A DNA stretch of 64,000 bases, from contig CM049310.1 in NCBI GenBank assembly GCA_026874595.1, forward strand, positions 21,798,058-21,862,057, read 5' to 3'. Numbering within the stretch: the first letter of the stretch is position 1; each line of letters begins with the position of its first letter. Origin of the DNA: Sipunculus nudus. Taxonomy: Eukaryota > Annelida > Sipuncula > Golfingiida > Sipunculidae. Below, piece after piece: positions 48,341-58,427 of the stretch. Below the pieces are notes generated by a model. That model ran no database searches. It was not told where the DNA came from and saw only the letters and a program-made list of their open reading frames with translations. Position numbers and translations under genes: made by a program.

Positions 48341-49098
48341 AAAACATTGTTCCATTTTTTCAAGTATAGTAAAGTATCCTGGACACAGCTCTCTTAATAA
48401 TGCGACAAAAATTATCGTGAACGTTACAGTATTAATTTTTTTTCATGAAACCCATTAATGGCCAGTTTAAAAAATTTAAGATGTTTAACTTTAACCAAAT
48501 AATGCTAGCCTATTACCAATTAATTTCTCTGGTGCTGCTCAGACAGCGGGAATTAACAAATGCAGGATTTAAACAGTTGTCAAATTAGAATAGGATGAGA
48601 GACAAAAAAGAAACAAAGACATAAGGATCAGAAATACATTTAAATTAAACGAAACAACACTAAAAATAAGAACAACCACATACAAGCGTTTGAGATCACC
48701 ATAGTTGAATTAATGATTAAAAGGTCATAATCTTTAACATGTACAGTTAAATTAATTAACTACAGTATTGTAAATGAAATGCAGAACCTTTGAGAAGCAG
48801 AAAAAAAAATTATATGAATCATTATATACTGGTTTAAAACAAACTGAATGCTTCAAAATATCTGCGAACGGCAATTTATGTGAAGAGTAAAACCAATAAT
48901 CTGAACACTTGTAACTGACAATCAGAAAAAGGTTTTACGTAAATACTGCATAACTCCACTTCGAGGATCTAGAGCCCTTACAAGTTTACAAAAAGATATG
49001 GAAAACGGGGTTTGCATGGGGATTATATCATAGGCAGGCGCCAAGTGCATGAGGTGAAAAATGTAAGGCAGGTGGAGGAATACATTGTGAAGGAAAGT
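48341..49098. other. no recognisable feature
   Basis: AT-rich non-coding sequence. Confidence 0.5.
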
Positions 49099-49774
49099 TC
49101 ATTGCAAGAAAAAAAATCTTTTTGAAACGCATCTGAGTCGTTGGACACTGCTTATATCTGCTGATACACGAAAAGAAAGAATATGTACAGTAACTTCGAA
49201 AAGAAGGTCCCAGGAGCCATGAGGATTATCTTCACCATTATGCACATCTTGGTCATAATTAAAATCTCTCTGCTCAACTTGGTCATCTCTCTGCTCATCT
49301 TGGTCATCATGTTGTTCATCCCTCTGTTCATATTGGTCGTAACTTTCATCTCTCATATGCCCCATAATTCTCCTTAGTAATATTGCGACCTCAGCACTGG
49401 ATTTCGATGCCATAGCCCTTAACCAAACAAATCTGCTAAAGACTTTTTGGTTTTGCCTCCCGTGGATCAATTTGATGGCAAACTTGAGGAGCATGGGCAT
49501 GAACTGATTTCGGTGGGGCCGTATCGGTGAAGCTAGTATTTAACATCTGGTGAACGGTTAATTGGGTTAACGTAGCTTGTATATTCCTTGCCGAAATGCC
49601 ACAGTATTTACCTTTAAGTCTATAGTATATTAACCTAGCCCCGCTTCCTTTAGACTCGTCCATCTCTTTTTGAATTAAATTTCGTTTACGTTTCGCAGAT
49701 AAAACTAGCCTGTCCTTAAAGTGAGGCTGACCATTTGATACAGTAAAAAAATCTCGAATGTGGTGATATAGCAT
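49099..49774 (-). pseudogene. remnant of an rve-type integrase-like gene (KRBA2/GINGER-like)
   Basis: The first part (49774-49436) has 'FKDRLVLSAKRKRNLIQKEM', 'GARLIYYRLKGKYCGIS' and ends with 'VCHQIDPRE'. In this family an N-terminal helical region precedes 'HQID', the first catalytic Asp strand of the integrase fold. In another frame (49500-49099) comes 'VFSRFVWLRAMASKSSAEVA', the next conserved strand-helix of the core, reached after a deletion. The second catalytic Asp and the Glu are gone. The frame then runs into an Asp/Gln/Glu-rich stretch made of 'gaycaagatgagcagagaga'-like tandem units (49250-49350). It is probably a dead transposon-derived gene. The family name is from memory of similar invertebrate proteins and is tentative. 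Confidence 0.55.
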
Positions 49775-50678
49775 GAAAGCACTGCGTTTAACTCTAGTCC
49801 GTTCCTTTACAGGAACATGGAACTCACCTTTACAATTGTTCTATATGTATCACAGTCCATTCCGTATGGGCCTCGTTTTTCACGTTGTGTTTCCTTTGAT
49901 GCCTCCAGTTCAGCCAGGAGGAGAAGCAGAACCACTACAGTCTTTATCGACTGCATATTCAGCTATTACTTTGTCTCCCGTTAAACGTACTGGATTGCAT
50001 TTAAGCAGAATATGCTGTACACATCAAGGAGCTGTTCTGAAAAAAAATTTCATTTAAACCACTGTCAATTCAAGTTAAAGAGGCGAGTATAATAACCAGG
50101 TCTGCATTTAGTCAAATATATTATTACTTTAAATCTCAATCAATTATTTCATTAAAACCTACCTAATTTATTGACATTTTTGAATGACAATGTGGTTGAA
50201 GCAACAGAATATCAAATAACATTAGGTAAAAAGTAACGGATGGTCCCGGACGTAAATCTTACTTTCCACATAAAGACACAGATAATTGTTACCTCCACCA
50301 AGGGGTTAATGATTTAACTCCGTTTTTTGTATGTTTGTGTCTTTGTTTGTCTGTTCTTTCCTGTAAGCGACATTACTAAAAAAAGTACTGACGGATTTGA
50401 TGATTTTTTTTAGGATAGAACGGAAATGATACTAATAGCAATTAATTAAGTTTTCAAGCATTCCGGTTCACCATCTTAATCTAAGAATTATTTAAAGGCT
50501 TTAATTCCAGAACAATGCTGCATTCCTGACAATACCATAAGGAGGAAATGAGATTTAGTTTTAAGTGTCTTTACTCGCTAAACATTAAGAAAAATAACAT
50601 TCTGTTTAAAAACTCAAGCATAGATTAGAAATCCTTGTAGTAGGTGAAATATGTGAAAATAATACAGAGTTAGATAAT

Positions 50679-50682
<4 letters not shown>
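49775..50682. other. no recognisable feature
   Basis: AT-rich non-coding sequence. A 94-codon frame at 49773-50057 has no recognisable motif. Confidence 0.5.

Positions 50683-50721
<39 letters not shown>
50683..50721. repeat. (TA)n microsatellite abutting an LTR
   Basis: About 38 bases of TA directly adjoining the TG end of the LTR at 50722. Confidence 0.95.
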
Positions 50722-50725
<4 letters not shown>

Positions 50726-51524
50726 ACGTAACCTAATATAAACTAATCACGTATGCGTGATGAACACAAATTCTGTAACGGAGATAAAAAAAATCAGATT
50801 CCGTAACACTAGGCACCGGGAAATGTCTAGGGGAATGAATAAAGAATTCAGTGGTTTTTTGTTAACAAGTAACTATAATTTATTCTTAAAACAACCCTAA
50901 CATTACAATACACTAAATCAATACAAGTATACAGTAAAACAGCGGTATAGCAACAAGTCAATACAATCACAAAGAATGATAATGGTACAGTACCTGGATA
51001 CCAACACCGTCACCACGATAAGTTCCCTAAATGTATACTCTCGGAGAATGACAGTCCAGTGGAAAGTTCTTGCAACCACCAGAAAGTAAACTGAAGTCCA
51101 ATTGCATAAAATCCAGGAGAAAGTCTTTGAAAATGCCGCATTCGTCGGATAAGGTCCTAGAATCTGACACAGGCTTCCGCGTCCGCTGGAATCTTCTTTG
51201 CTGTCTGCCCCTGGTTCCAAAAAAAACAGCCCCTTTATATACCTTCACACCCAAGCCGAGAATTTTCCACTTCTCGAACAGTCTATAAGATCTTGCACAA
51301 TCACAGTAAACACGCGCTTCAGGAATTCTCTAGAAAACAGCGCCGTGTATCTCTACACACCAGGCTCATCACGTGACCCACGACCAGGCGTGAAAGCTCA
51401 AGGCTCACATGACAACGAGAGTTCAACCAGTACGGATTACACATAGAATGTAACACGCGGCCAGACACGAGCGCCACAACAGGAGTTACGCCCGTGTCAC
51501 ATAATAAAAAGAGCACCTGTAACA
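50722..51524 (-). mobile_element. 3' LTR of a family B Gmr1-like retrotransposon
   Basis: An 803-bp LTR with TG...CA ends ('tgttacgtaacc' and 'cacctgtaaca' on the plus strand). It adjoins a polypurine tract at 51525-51537 and, beyond that, minus-strand RNase H, so this is the 3' LTR of a minus-strand element. A minus-strand TATA box 'ggtatataaagg' lies at about 51234-51243. It aligns with the solo LTRs at 27408 and 46658. The outer flank is a (TA)n array, so a target duplication cannot be read. Confidence 0.88.
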
Positions 51525-51537
51525 CTCCCCCTCCTGT
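51525..51537 (-). other. polypurine tract of the family B element
   Basis: The minus strand reads 'acaggagggggag' immediately before the LTR start, the expected plus-strand primer of an LTR retrotransposon. Confidence 0.75.
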
Positions 51538-51669
51538 AAGAAAAAAGAAAGTTTTAAAGGAAAGTTTTCACGGAAAACTTTCTTTTTGCGATCACAATCA
51601 CTAAATCCTTACAACATCTCAAAAATCATCTTATCTACAACATCACATAAACATCCTGTCCACAACATT

Positions 51670-52827
51670 TCATAAACATCTCGATAAGCAATCAGCAAGT
51701 ACATTGTCTTTCCCTTTAATGTGTATGATATCAGGATTGTAATCCTGTAAGAACAAACTCCATCTCAACAATCTTTGATTTTTACACTTCAACTTGTTCA
51801 TGAACATGGGGGGATCGTGATCACTGAAGACAATGATAGGCCTGACTGATGTAGTAACATAAACTTCAAAATATTGCAAAGCCAAAATCAAAGCCAAGCA
51901 TTCTTTTTCAATAGTGGAGTAGTTTTTCTGGTTTGCATTAAACTTTCTTGAGAAATAACAAATTGGATGATCTATGCCATCATTGCCTTCCTGTAACAAC
52001 ACAGCACCAGCAGCAGTATCACTAGCATCAATAGCTAACTTAAAAGGTACAGAAAAGTCTGGAGCTGCTAAAACTGGCGAACTTTGCAGAATTGCTTTCA
52101 AATTCTGAAATGCATTTTCACACTGAACATTCCATACAAACTTTTGTTTCTTCTTTAACAAATTAGTCAAAGGTTCAGCTACAGCAGCAAAATTTGGACA
52201 AAACTTCCTGTAGTATCCAACCATACCAAGAAACGCATTATTTGCTTTTTGTTTTCTGGTCTAGGAAATGCAGAAATAGCACTTATTTTAGCATCAACAG
52301 GTTTTACCTGACCCTGCCCTACAATATGGCCCAAAAATGTTACTTGTGCATGACAAAACTCAGATTTTACTAAGTTGACGGTCAGACATGCTTCACTGAG
52401 TCTTTTGAAGAGGTCGCGAAGAATTTGCAGATGTTTCTCCCAGGTGTCGCTGCACAGGATAAGGTCATCAATATATGCGTCGCAGCCCTGAATGTCCTTG
52501 ACAACCATATGGATGAGGCGCTGGAACGTGGCTGGCGAGTTCTTCATGCCAAACGGCATAACTTTATACTGGTACAGTCCTTGCGGCGTCACAAATGCGG
52601 ACACTTCTTTCGCTCGATCTGTCAGCGGAACTTGCCAGAATCCTTTTAACAAGTCAAACTTGGAAACATATCTGGAGCTACCGACTCTATCAATACAATC
52701 ATCGATCCTCGGAATCGGGAACGTGTCAGTCTTGGTGACAGAGTTCAGTTTTCGATAATCTGTGCACATACGGTAACTTCCATCAGGTTTTGGCACAAGA
52801 ATACATGGTGAACTCATTGGCCATATA
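51670..52827 (-). pseudogene. truncated pol: reverse transcriptase and RNase H, Gmr1-like family B
   Basis: Reverse transcriptase starts abruptly near 'SSPCILVPKPDGSYRMCTDY' and includes 'FDLLKGFWQVPL' and the catalytic 'YIDDLIL' (codons near 52464-52475). The frame shifts by one base near 52225-52240, within the 'MRFLG(M)' block, and resumes as 'VGYYRKFCPNF'. RNase H follows with its acidic residues in 'LAIDASDTAAGAVLL', 'STIEKECLAL' and 'VFSDHDPP', ending 'DNVLADCLSRCL' and stop. No integrase lies between RNase H and the polypurine tract, so integrase must have been upstream, as in the element at 57465. Gag, protease, integrase and the 5' LTR are missing: homology stops at about 52827. The protein is clearly related to the pol at 58428-61688 but is a distinct family. 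Confidence 0.88.
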
Positions 52828-53084
52828 TATAACTCTGAAGAAAACAACACTGTAAATTCACAACAGTCTGTTTCACGGGATGCGACCCGATCATCAGGTG
52901 AATGTGGTTAGAATGAAGCTAACGGCGTGGTTTGAATAGCCGAGACTTTACGAGATTACGAGATTATGCTTTGTGCGATTCGGGGGGGGGGGGGGGCATG
53001 TGAAAGACTGACACTGATCCTATTGTTCATATGAACATTTAAACAACAACAAACCTCTTTGCCCTATTATGTTCCAGTATCTCA
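52828..53084. other. breakpoint flank with poly-G run
   Basis: Sequence past the pol breakpoint shows no retrotransposon homology. It holds a G run at 52982-52996 and nothing else recognisable. Confidence 0.5.
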
Positions 53085-53700
53085 CGTGTACCCCGACCAA
53101 TCCTATTTCGCCCACGCGGGTTATCTGCGTGCCAGCTCCGGGCCAGATACGGGGGAGTTGCCTGCAAGGCACGAGAGTTGTGCGTGCCCGTAGCGGGACA
53201 ACTTATACGGCAGAGGTAGTCGCAGAACGCCAGCAACTTGCCCGCAGCCAGCCCTCAGATTACCAGCAGGAAGACTCCATGCCCGCAGAAATGACGGGAT
53301 ACACATGCAGGTCGGCAGTACCGACACCGTTCCTTGTCAGCAAAACGCACGCTCCATGCCCGCATCTGACACGTACTAGCGCGAAATTGCCACAGGTCTA
53401 CGGCCAACATACTTTCTTCAAGCCGGTTAACTGCCTGTGACTTGCGACCGCTACGGACCTCCTGCTTGTGTTCTGCGTGGGCTTTGCGGGCAAACTCCCG
53501 CAGCTTACCCGGACCAAGTTTTGAGCATATTAAAAAATTGGCTGCGGGCAATTCGGACTTCCTTGCGCACCTGCGGGCAAGTCCGGGCAAAATACGGGCG
53601 AGATACTGCCAGGTCCGTGCAAACTGCGTCGAGCTACGGGCAGCAAATATTGTCACCCGTAAGTTGCACGCAGTGCTAATGTGACAGGGGCTTTAGATGG
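53085..53700. repeat. GC-rich island built of 'tgcgggcaa' words
   Basis: Roughly 600 bases of clearly higher GC than the surroundings. Variants of 'tgcccgca', its inverse 'tgcgggca' and 'atacgggc' recur at least eight times in both orientations. Stops are scarce, so frames of 110-130 codons appear in several registers with no protein motif. The right edge reads 'taatgtgacaggggcttta'. It may be a GC-rich non-autonomous DNA element; no mirrored left terminus was found. Confidence 0.5.
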
Positions 53701-53994
53701 ACATGTTTTACCCTAACACGGTAAAAGGTTGGTCAGGGTATTGCGATCGTATCCATCTATCCGTCTGCCTGCCTAAGTTTGAAAATCAAGAACAAAAATT
53801 ACATTTTAACAAACACAAACATGGGTGTATCTTTTCGTATTATTCATAAGATACATAACTAGATTCTTTGGACAGTTTCTTTTTAATATTCAATACACTG
53901 TCGGTATATCATGTTTTTCTGATATAAAGAATGTTTGTTCAGTGAAACAAAACTATAACATCCAATTCGTAATAACTTTACAGCAAATTTCCGG
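53701..53994. other. no recognisable feature
   Basis: AT-rich, non-coding. Confidence 0.45.
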
Positions 53995-54245
53995 CTTCTG
54001 TGGCTCAGGGGAGAGCGCAGGACCCAAAGCCGGGAGGTCGTGGGTTCGAATCTCAGCCGAGGCTGTGTGGTTATTTCACGGTCAGCCCCTACCAAGGGTG
54101 AGCGCTCTGCAGGGTTTATGGGAAAGCTGTGCCCCACAGCCGTGTATCACTCACATATGAGTGCGTCTTTCGGGGGTCCTCGGTGTTATGACCCAGCTAT
54201 CCTGATGATTACACACCAAGGACCTTCCTGTGCGGTTGACATCTA
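53995..54245 (+). mobile_element. tRNA-derived SINE, family 1 (best copy)
   Basis: The head has an A-box-like 'tggctcaggggagagcg' and, about 35 bases later, the B box 'gggttcgaatctc', followed by 'agccgaggct'. The body 'ttcacggtcagcccc', 'gctctgcaggg', 'gtgcgtctttcggggg', 'ggtgttatgaccc' matches 7335-7582 on the opposite strand. It runs out into AT-rich and purine-rich simple sequence. Confidence 0.75.
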
Positions 54246-54789
54246 TATAATCATATTTAAAAATAAGAAGAAACCTTTCGGAACAATTATAATTAAAATA
54301 ATAAAGTATGTAATAATAATAATAATAATATTAATAATTTTAATTATATTAATAATGATAATAACAATAATTTTATGACGATGAGTAAGTTGTATAAGAA
54401 TAATAGAATAAAAAAGTAAACATGAAAGAAAGAGTTAGAAGAAGAAGAATCGTTAAAAGGAGTAAAATTGGCGTTAATTATTTCCTTAAAACTTAACTTT
54501 AAATTTAAAAAATGAAGAATTATTCCAAAGAATGTTGTGACAATTACTATATATATTTAAAATAATTATAATGGAAGGGTAAGGAAAAGAAAGGAGAAGA
54601 AGAAAAATTCCCCAAAAAGAGAAGAATAAAAGTGAAAAGAAGAGGAAGAAATGGAAAAGAAGAATAAGGGAAAGAAGACTGACAGGGGAAGATAGAAGAG
54701 GGAAAAAAGAGGGGAAAGAAGAGTAGGAGGAATAAAAAAGATAAAAAAGATTATGATAAAGCAGAGTGAGAAGATGAAGGGGACAAAAT
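54246..54789 (+). repeat. AAT-rich then purine-rich (GAA) low-complexity tract
   Basis: (AAT)n-type sequence at 54300-54375 gives way to a strongly purine-biased stretch (54420-54790) of 'gaagaagaa' and 'aaagaggggaaag' words. It is the strand-mirror type of the pyrimidine tract at 41101-42300 and, like it, adjoins a SINE. Confidence 0.75.
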
Positions 54790-54938
54790 GTAACGTTTTG
54801 TTTTTTCGGTTTGGAAAAAGCCTTTCACGTTTACAGGCATATTGTTTCACGTTTTGTGAAAATCAAATATGCGACTTTGACTTTTTTAACGGTTTGGGGA
54901 TATTTTTCATGATTTGTGCAGCTTAACATTTTGAGGCC
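54790..54938 (-). mobile_element. MITE-like repeat R2 copy 3 (partial)
   Basis: The minus strand starts 'ggcctcaaaatgttaagctg' and continues 'aaatcatgaaaaatatcccc', 'aaaccgttaaa', 'gtcaaagtcgcatatttg' and 'aaacgtgaaaggct', matching the first half of 30183-30495. Confidence 0.7.
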
Positions 54939-55090
54939 TCACACCCTCACCTTGAGTTGCAATAAGAATTCAAGATTCTCAGTTTATAGTTTGGTATTGC
55001 CGATACGCTTGACTGCTTTTTGGTGTATTAAGTCTGGTTACGCAAACCCTCAAACAATTCATCCGAATGTTCGAGTTCATTTTAACAGCC
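54939..55090. other. no recognisable feature
   Basis: Short non-coding interval. Confidence 0.4.
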
Positions 55091-55235
55091 TGAGGAACAG
55101 AAACTACGGACCTGTCTACAACAGGATTTTATACTGAGGGACAAAAACTACGGCCTTGTCTGCAACAGGCTTTTATACTTAGATACAATAACCACGGATT
55201 TGTCTGCGACAAGCTTTTACACTGAAGAACTATGA
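55091..55235 (+). repeat. 45-bp tandem repeat, three units
   Basis: 'tgaggaacagaaactacgga' plus 'cctgtctacaacaggatttt', then 'tgagggacaaaaactacgg' plus 'ccttgtctgcaacaggct', then 'gatacaataaccacgga' plus 'tttgtctgcgacaagc' start near 55091, 55135 and 55180. Each unit contains a small hairpin 'cctgt...acagg'. Confidence 0.7.
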
Positions 55236-56512
55236 TTAAATAAAATTAGACGTTACACGCGTACTCGTTTTGCATTTGCTGTATTATTATGATGTTTGTC
55301 CCCTTAATCACTTAAGAAGTTATTATTTTTTTTGTATTAAATAAATGTTATCATTGCATTGTGAATAAATTTATGGCCCTGTTAACAGTGGCATGTCCAA
55401 GTAAACATATGATCTCCATCACAGTCATCTTGATGAGTAATCTTAACCTTCTATCACCAGAAGCAGACTGTCTTACAAAGCTGTAAATTGTAATTCTAAA
55501 ATTAAAAAGGGCGAGATTTTTTTTTCGTCAATTTAGACTCCGGGCGTATGCATTTTCCTTTTGATTTTTACAAGAAATTTTCGATTTTTAGCTCCAACCG
55601 CTCCGACATTTTTTTAGAAAATAAAAAAGAAAAAAAAATCTATGAAATTCTTTTTTGGTATAATTTAATTTTAGCTGTTTACCAAATCAATTTTGATCGA
55701 AAGAAGGTAATTCGTGTAAACAAGGGAAATTCGGCGCCTGCAATTATTTTTAAAAAATAGTGTGCCTGAGAAACAATCTAAGCCATGCCGACCAGAAATA
55801 ATGCCCTCCCATGCGTTATAAACGTGATTCTGTGGTCCGGACTCAGATCAAATAAGCATTCCAAGTCTGAAACCATCATTTTTATATAAGTTGCCTGCCA
55901 CATAAACATTATATCACACAACTCAACCCAAACATTTAACCACTTCCATCAAAGTCGCTCCCCGAACCAAATTTTCCTTAGAGCCAAGACCTGGAAAATG
56001 TCAAAGACCTTTTTGCTCTGAGAGCATGTATGTGCCCGATCCAGGGCTTCAGGGGACGATACCTGTCAAATCTAGTTTCAGAGACTGGGTGCAGGCTGGT
56101 AATCTTTGGTGATGTACTGAGACACCGACACGTTTCCTCGTGGCCGCAGCGTCATTAAACTCGTACAGATGTATGCAGGTACCACTGTTTGGGGACCCGA
56201 GTGACACCTGTGTGACACAGCATGGTAATGTAATGGTGTACATACTAATGTTGTCTTATTGACAGGGCGTCCTTTCCTTAGCTGAAGTATCAGTCCTTTT
56301 CCCCTGTGTGCATATAAATCCTCTTCTGGGGAGGAACGTATATGTTTGAGAAATTAAGTACGTATATTATCTAACAATTAAAGATCACGCGATTTTCCAT
56401 AACTGCAAGGAGTTCGTCCTTTTATCTTGATATAACATTTCAACGTCAATCTAAGGATTGTGCAAGGCTTTTTTCATTAGGACTAACGATTTCGACATAT
56501 ATTTTTCTTCAC
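55236..56512. other. no recognisable feature
   Basis: AT-rich non-coding DNA. Confidence 0.5.
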
Positions 56513-56544
56513 GCAGAGAGAGAGAGAGAGAGAGAGAGAGACAC

Positions 56545-56575
<31 letters not shown>

Positions 56576-56577
56576 GT
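56513..56577. repeat. (GA)n(GACA)n microsatellite
   Basis: GA units followed by GACA units; the Ser/Leu/Cys frame on the minus strand is an artefact. Confidence 0.95.
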
Positions 56578-57424
56578 GAGAACGTAGTCTGTCTGATCGC
56601 TGTATCGTGCAAGGTCGTATGAGGCCTAGACGGCCTAGACGCAAACATTATGGCAAAAAAAAAAAGGAGAAGGAAAAATAATAAAATGAGTAATGCAAAC
56701 TGATACAAAAGAATAAATAACTTTATATAAATCTTTTATGGTATCCAATTATGTTTCTCATTATGTAACTATCGTAAGCTGATTGAGTTTAGAATAACAG
56801 TTTACGTATCAAATCTTATATCCTATATCTAAGGCCACATTCAAGGTTTTATTGTGCACTGCAACAGCGGTTCCACAAGGACCGTCCTCTTTCTGGGGGT
56901 ATATCAGAACATGATTAACAAGTAATCCGAATTCCGACGGTTTCTTCGGAAAGTTTGACATATTTTAATTGTTTTTTTTCTTATTCTACACAGCAGTCGT
57001 CTCCCGTTTCATTTCATCATGTTACATAGAGAGAAAATGGCTGGTTCCGATCATGTTTAGAAACATTAATTCTGCCTCGGTACGATTTATGAAGATCAGT
57101 TCCAATGTTGCGATAGTCTGGAAGCGAGTCGCAGTTAAAGTCGTAGCTGCCTGCAAGCACTCTTTATCAAAGAAGACAAAACTCCGCGACTCCTCTTCCC
57201 ATAATCCTCAGTTTAGTTGCTAACCTTTTAACAACGTCATCCTGAATTCAATTAGTATATCAGGCTGTTCCTCAACTAATTATTTACATCAGTCAAGCAA
57301 CGATGTCGGGAGCGTCATAACCACATGCACATGTTGAAAATATGTTTAAAGCTCATATGACGCTTAATATTCAGAAATGGACGCCTATTGTCCTTAAAAG
57401 GGGTAAAACTACTTCAATTATTAA

Positions 57425-57427
<3 letters not shown>
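56578..57427. other. no recognisable feature
   Basis: Non-coding sequence. An 84-codon frame at 56969 has no recognisable motif. Confidence 0.5.

Positions 57428-57464
<37 letters not shown>
57428..57464. repeat. (TA)n microsatellite abutting an LTR
   Basis: About 37 bases of TA directly adjoining the LTR start at 57465; this is the insertion target of the element. Confidence 0.95.
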
Positions 57465-57468
<4 letters not shown>

Positions 57469-58196
57469 ACGGTCCCTTTTCACACCCAAACAACTCAGGC
57501 CGAACCGTAACACATATGCTCAGACACGTTCTCTTCAAATGAATACGTAACCAAAATATGGGTGCAAAAACAGTACTATATTACTATATTACAATATTTA
57601 CAATCGTACACAAATAATATAATAGTCAATACATAACGTAATTCATAACCAAGTCTCTGAAGAAAACTGAGTCTCTAAATAACGAACTGTAACGAAATAC
57701 TTAACTGAATCCGGGAAACGAGAAACTGAAGTCCATCATCAACACATAATTCGGGCACACACAAAACTGAAGTCCTGTATTAATCCATGTGGCACCAAAC
57801 AAACAAAGTCTCTCCTCTTCTTAAATAATAAAGTTCATGGCGTGGTTCATGGCATTCCGTGGGCTTGGGGACCAAGAGCCCACGGTCACGGTCCCCGGGG
57901 AAAACTGTAACGTGGCGTAGTAAAGTCAATAGTCCCGCCTCGTACTGCAGGCGAGTTCGTTTTATAGGCTTTCAACAATGGGTGAAAACCGCAGAAGTTT
58001 GTGGTTTTGCTTGAGAGAAACGATAGCGCCGGCAGAACTGCAAAACCAGTACTGAATGGTCCAAGAATAGTTTTTATGTTTCTAAAAGCGCGTCAGTAGT
58101 CACTGATAGCGGGGTGGATCCATAAGCGTGGAAACGGGGGCGGCCACACCACTTCGTGGCGCCATCCTCCGATGTCCGGGTGACGTCCATGCAACA
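57465..58196 (-). repeat. 3' LTR (732 bp), family A
   Basis: TG...CA ends on the plus strand ('tgttacggtccc' to 'gtccatgcaaca'). A minus-strand TATA box 'ctataaaacg' lies at about 57959-57968. A 9-bp perfect stem, 'ccgtgggct' / 'agcccacgg' (57857-57865 and 57877-57885), lies in what would be the 5' part of the transcript. 'tgttacggt' at the outer end is repeated inverted 37 bases on as 'accgtaaca'. Confidence 0.93.
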
Positions 58197-58207
58197 CCCC
58201 CACCCTT
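58197..58207 (-). other. polypurine tract
   Basis: The minus strand reads 'aagggtggggg' immediately before the 3' LTR, the primer for plus-strand DNA synthesis. Confidence 0.8.
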
Positions 58208-58427
58208 AAAAGAAAGAAGGTAAGGAGAGCAAAGCATTAGCACTGTATGACGAGTATATGAGTAGTTTGACATCTTAAGCATTAGTTTATGCTTCTTACA
58301 GCTAATTAATTATCATCACAAATAGTATAATCAGCAATATCTTAATACATGTAATATATGTAATACAACTCTTCCAAAGGACAGAACATATCCGAGGCTA
58401 TAACAAGAGTCAATCATCAGATCAAAC

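Noticed and set aside
53069-53684. Several 80-133 codon frames in the GC-rich island
   Set aside because: Open in several registers on both strands at once because of GC content; no domain motif in any.
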